Positions 61,401 through 64,000 of a stretch of DNA of 64,000 bases are shown here, piece by piece; within the stretch, counting starts at the first letter, position 1, and each line of letters opens with the position of its first letter. The position numbers were made by a program, and so were the translations under genes. Location of the stretch: contig CM068314.1 in the NCBI GenBank assembly GCA_034766995.1, forward strand, positions 22,962,284 to 23,026,283, written 5' to 3'. Origin of the DNA: Acanthacorydalis orientalis (Eukaryota; Arthropoda; Insecta; Megaloptera; Corydalidae). Below the pieces are notes generated by a model. It saw only the letters and a list, made by a program, of their open reading frames with translations. It was not told the origin of the DNA and did not search any database.

Positions 61401-61900
61401 TGAACAAAGTTACTCTTTTTACGGAAGTCGATTATTATCTTATAAATATTGTATTTTAAAATTTGGAATTTATTAATTTGTGATTTCATGTATAACAATA
61501 TTTGTTCATGATTATTTTGCGTGTCATTGTGCTTAAATAGTTTCGAAGAAAATAGTTTTTTTTATGAAATAATTGCAATTGAAGAACATTTCATGGTATT
61601 TTAATTCAGTATATTCTTTTTAAAGTATAATTATTATTAATATGATTTTTGTTTTACGTTAACAAAACTCAGTTTATTAATATCTTTTAAACATATTTTA
61701 TTACAGACAAGGGAATTTAAAAAAAAACTTTATTAATGATATGAGATAATTGAAAACTATTTCAATAAATTAATTTACTATTAAATGCATGTTAGATATA
61801 TATTTATTGTATTTTTACTACTGTCATTAGTTGCTAGTTATAATTATTAACAACTACATATTTCCCATTATCATTGAAATGTTCAGTTATTTTCTCAAGG

Positions 61901-61902
<2 letters not shown>

Positions 61903-61953
<51 letters not shown>
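61903..61953. repeat. (TA)n microsatellite
   Basis: 51 bp, ended by TGCGCTAAG. Confidence 0.97.
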
Positions 61954-61957
<4 letters not shown>

Positions 61958-63929
61958 TAAGTACTTAAATATTTAACATATATTAATTAATAATCATCAC
62001 AATTCTAATATCTGCAATTTTTTATTTCAAATTAATTTAAGAATTATAAATAAGATACTTTAATTTTGTAAGTTTGTATTAATTCCATATTTTTTAAATG
62101 AAATATATTTTAGTTTAAAAATTAATCAGCATATTTTTATCTAATTTTTATTTGTGTCGAATAAACTTATGTATACAGATATCTGTACGAATATAAATGC
62201 TCGATTATTTTTAAAGTATTGATTGATGTTTGAATATCCTGCAATGTTTATTTCCAGGCATTCTTTGTAAAAAAAATAAGTATTTGAAATAATTTATATG
62301 TATATAGTAGAAATAAGTAGAGTTTTTGTGTAAATAAGACAAACCCAGAAAGAAAATTCAATAAATTAGTTTAAATTTTTTATATCTTATGTTTAAAAGT
62401 GTTATATACATAATTCAGGAATAAAATGAAATGTCTGTTATTTCAGATAATATTTATCTAATATTTGCGATAACGTGTTTATTTCGTGATTTTTTATATT
62501 ATTTGTGAGATATATTTAATACCAGCCATTTATTAAATTAAAATATTAAAAAAAAATTGTTAATATCATTTGACAATAATTTCATTTAAAACTGTTTATT
62601 ATTAATTTTTGAAAATATTACAGTTACATCGATTTTATGCATTCTTTTTTCGTTTAAAGTAAATGCTCTCTGAAACATTTGAAATGAATGCAATTGTGTT
62701 TTTAAGTGAATAGAAGCATAGAATAAAATTAGTAACAGTACTTTTCCATTTCATATACATGTGCCTCAAAGGCAAATAATTGTAAGTCACGGAATTATAA
62801 ATGTAAGTCACTGAATTTTTGAAAGGAATATCAGTAGTTTAAAGAATATTATAAATATAAAATTTAACCTATGTTTTTATACTTATTATTGGAAAACTTA
62901 TTAACTACACGTATATTGTACATACTTAAAATAGAGGAGAATTTTATCCGAAACCTATTTATACCGATTGTCTTGTGAACTATCCGTATATAAAATATTT
63001 TTAATGAGTAGATAAGTCACTTCTGTATAATTTTTTATGTAATTTGTGTAAACATTTATGAATAGTATATAAACACTAATAGTTTATGTTTAGTTCTAAT
63101 TTTTATATAATATGAAGATAAATAGTGCTGAAGTATTATAGAATTTCGTATTGTACAGGTGTTTTCAACCCAAAAATAGATTAAATTCCACTGTTATGTT
63201 TCATAAACACTTAATATATTTTCACATTATTATCATAGTAATAACTTTAAATAAACATGAACTTAATCTAACGAGAACTACGAGTATGTATGCGATACAA
63301 CATTGACTACGTGGTAGTTTAAAATGGCTGTATCAGATAGTAAATATTGTTTTAACTTGACAAAAATAACATGCCGTGAAAGTATAACACATTTGTATAT
63401 TTGTTTATAGTACACATCGTTATTATTTATGGCAAAAATACATATCTATGCATGCTGTATGGAAAATATTTACGCAATATGTTCTATTTTTTTAAAAAAA
63501 TAACAATCAGTGTGTATAATATGTATATCACGGGGTTGTTTTTGAAATGATAGTCTTGTTTCTCATAGTATTTTTGTATATTTATCACGCTATACTGTAG
63601 TACAGTGTAAAGATAATCTATAGTAGAGACGTGCCCTATCTAATTTAATATATTTTATATATATATACGTATACAAAGTGAATATTTAGAGATATTAAAA
63701 AGCTATATTTTTTACAAATAAAGTACCGGTTGAATTGTTATGTATCTTTGTTCAGTAGGAAAGTTAATGTTTACGTTAGTAGTTTTTATTTCACACTGTA
63801 TAAAGACTGAATTATTTTCTTAAGGAAAAACAAAATGATAAAATGTACTGTTTAATTTATTCTTTTTTTCTTTCTCAAAAAGTGTGTTAGTATCCCATTC
63901 TATTTAAAGAGTTTTACACTTTTTTAGTA

Positions 63930-63931
<2 letters not shown>
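61954..63931. other. AT-rich non-coding stretch
   Basis: About 2 kb with no gene that I can see. It holds a small tandem repeat at about 62778-62818 (TGTAAGTCACGGAATT / TGTAAGTCACTGAATT) and a short TA run at about 63655. Confidence 0.5.

Positions 63932-63997
<66 letters not shown>
63932..63997. repeat. (TA)n followed by (TG)n at the window edge
   Basis: 48 bp TA (63932-63979) then 18 bp TG; it may continue past the window. Confidence 0.96.
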
Positions 63998-64000
63998 TTG

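Overview
The window is eukaryotic nuclear DNA, most likely from an insect. It is very AT-rich, has spliced genes with GT..AG introns, and carries relics of mariner, RTE-type LINE, pogo-like and Helitron elements. More than fifty long (TA)n microsatellites recur roughly once per kilobase. Nothing here is prokaryotic (no operons, no CRISPR), and I cannot place the order or genus.

Layout. (1) Positions 1-5300 are the gene-rich end. A minus-strand exon of a serine-rich and lysine-rich protein (1-298) runs off the left edge. About 750 bp away, transcribed divergently, is a complete three-exon gene for Vps54, the GARP-complex tethering subunit (1048-4086). The joins are directly supported: the reading frame continues across both introns and the product matches Vps54 from end to end. 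Its first intron falls inside an N-terminal zinc-finger pair. A more complex block at 5030-5294 ends in a strong GTGAGT donor and may be a non-coding first exon. (2) Positions 5300-46800 are mostly AT-rich non-coding sequence with (TA)n arrays. Transposon relics lie among them: a LINE-like fragment (about 7590-8010), an internally deleted mellifera-type mariner (10481-11043), an internally deleted mauritiana-type mariner (24165-24663), a decayed mariner transposase (about 30240-31145), a mariner HTH scrap (about 35850-35950) and pogo-like subrepeats (about 33860-33960). Two weak gene candidates lie here too (27110-27421 plus, 43027-43111 minus). (3) Positions 46800-49000 are a second gene-start zone without long (TA)n arrays. 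It holds a candidate minus-strand first exon with a mitochondrial-targeting-like N-terminus (46874-46940) and a confident plus-strand first coding exon of a predicted N-myristoylated protein (48859-48933). (4) Positions 49000-64000 look like an intron of that gene or intergenic DNA, with a 5'-truncated RTE-like LINE relic (about 52905-53580) and a Helitron 3' end (about 56430-56488).

Only Vps54 is complete, so the genes cannot be linked functionally beyond shared divergent promoters. I found no convincing new biological system. The most interesting features are the Vps54 zinc-finger module, the dense (TA)n landscape that avoids exon neighbourhoods, two (TA)n arrays sharing a conserved unique flank, and the unidentified first exons near 46.9 and 48.9 kb.
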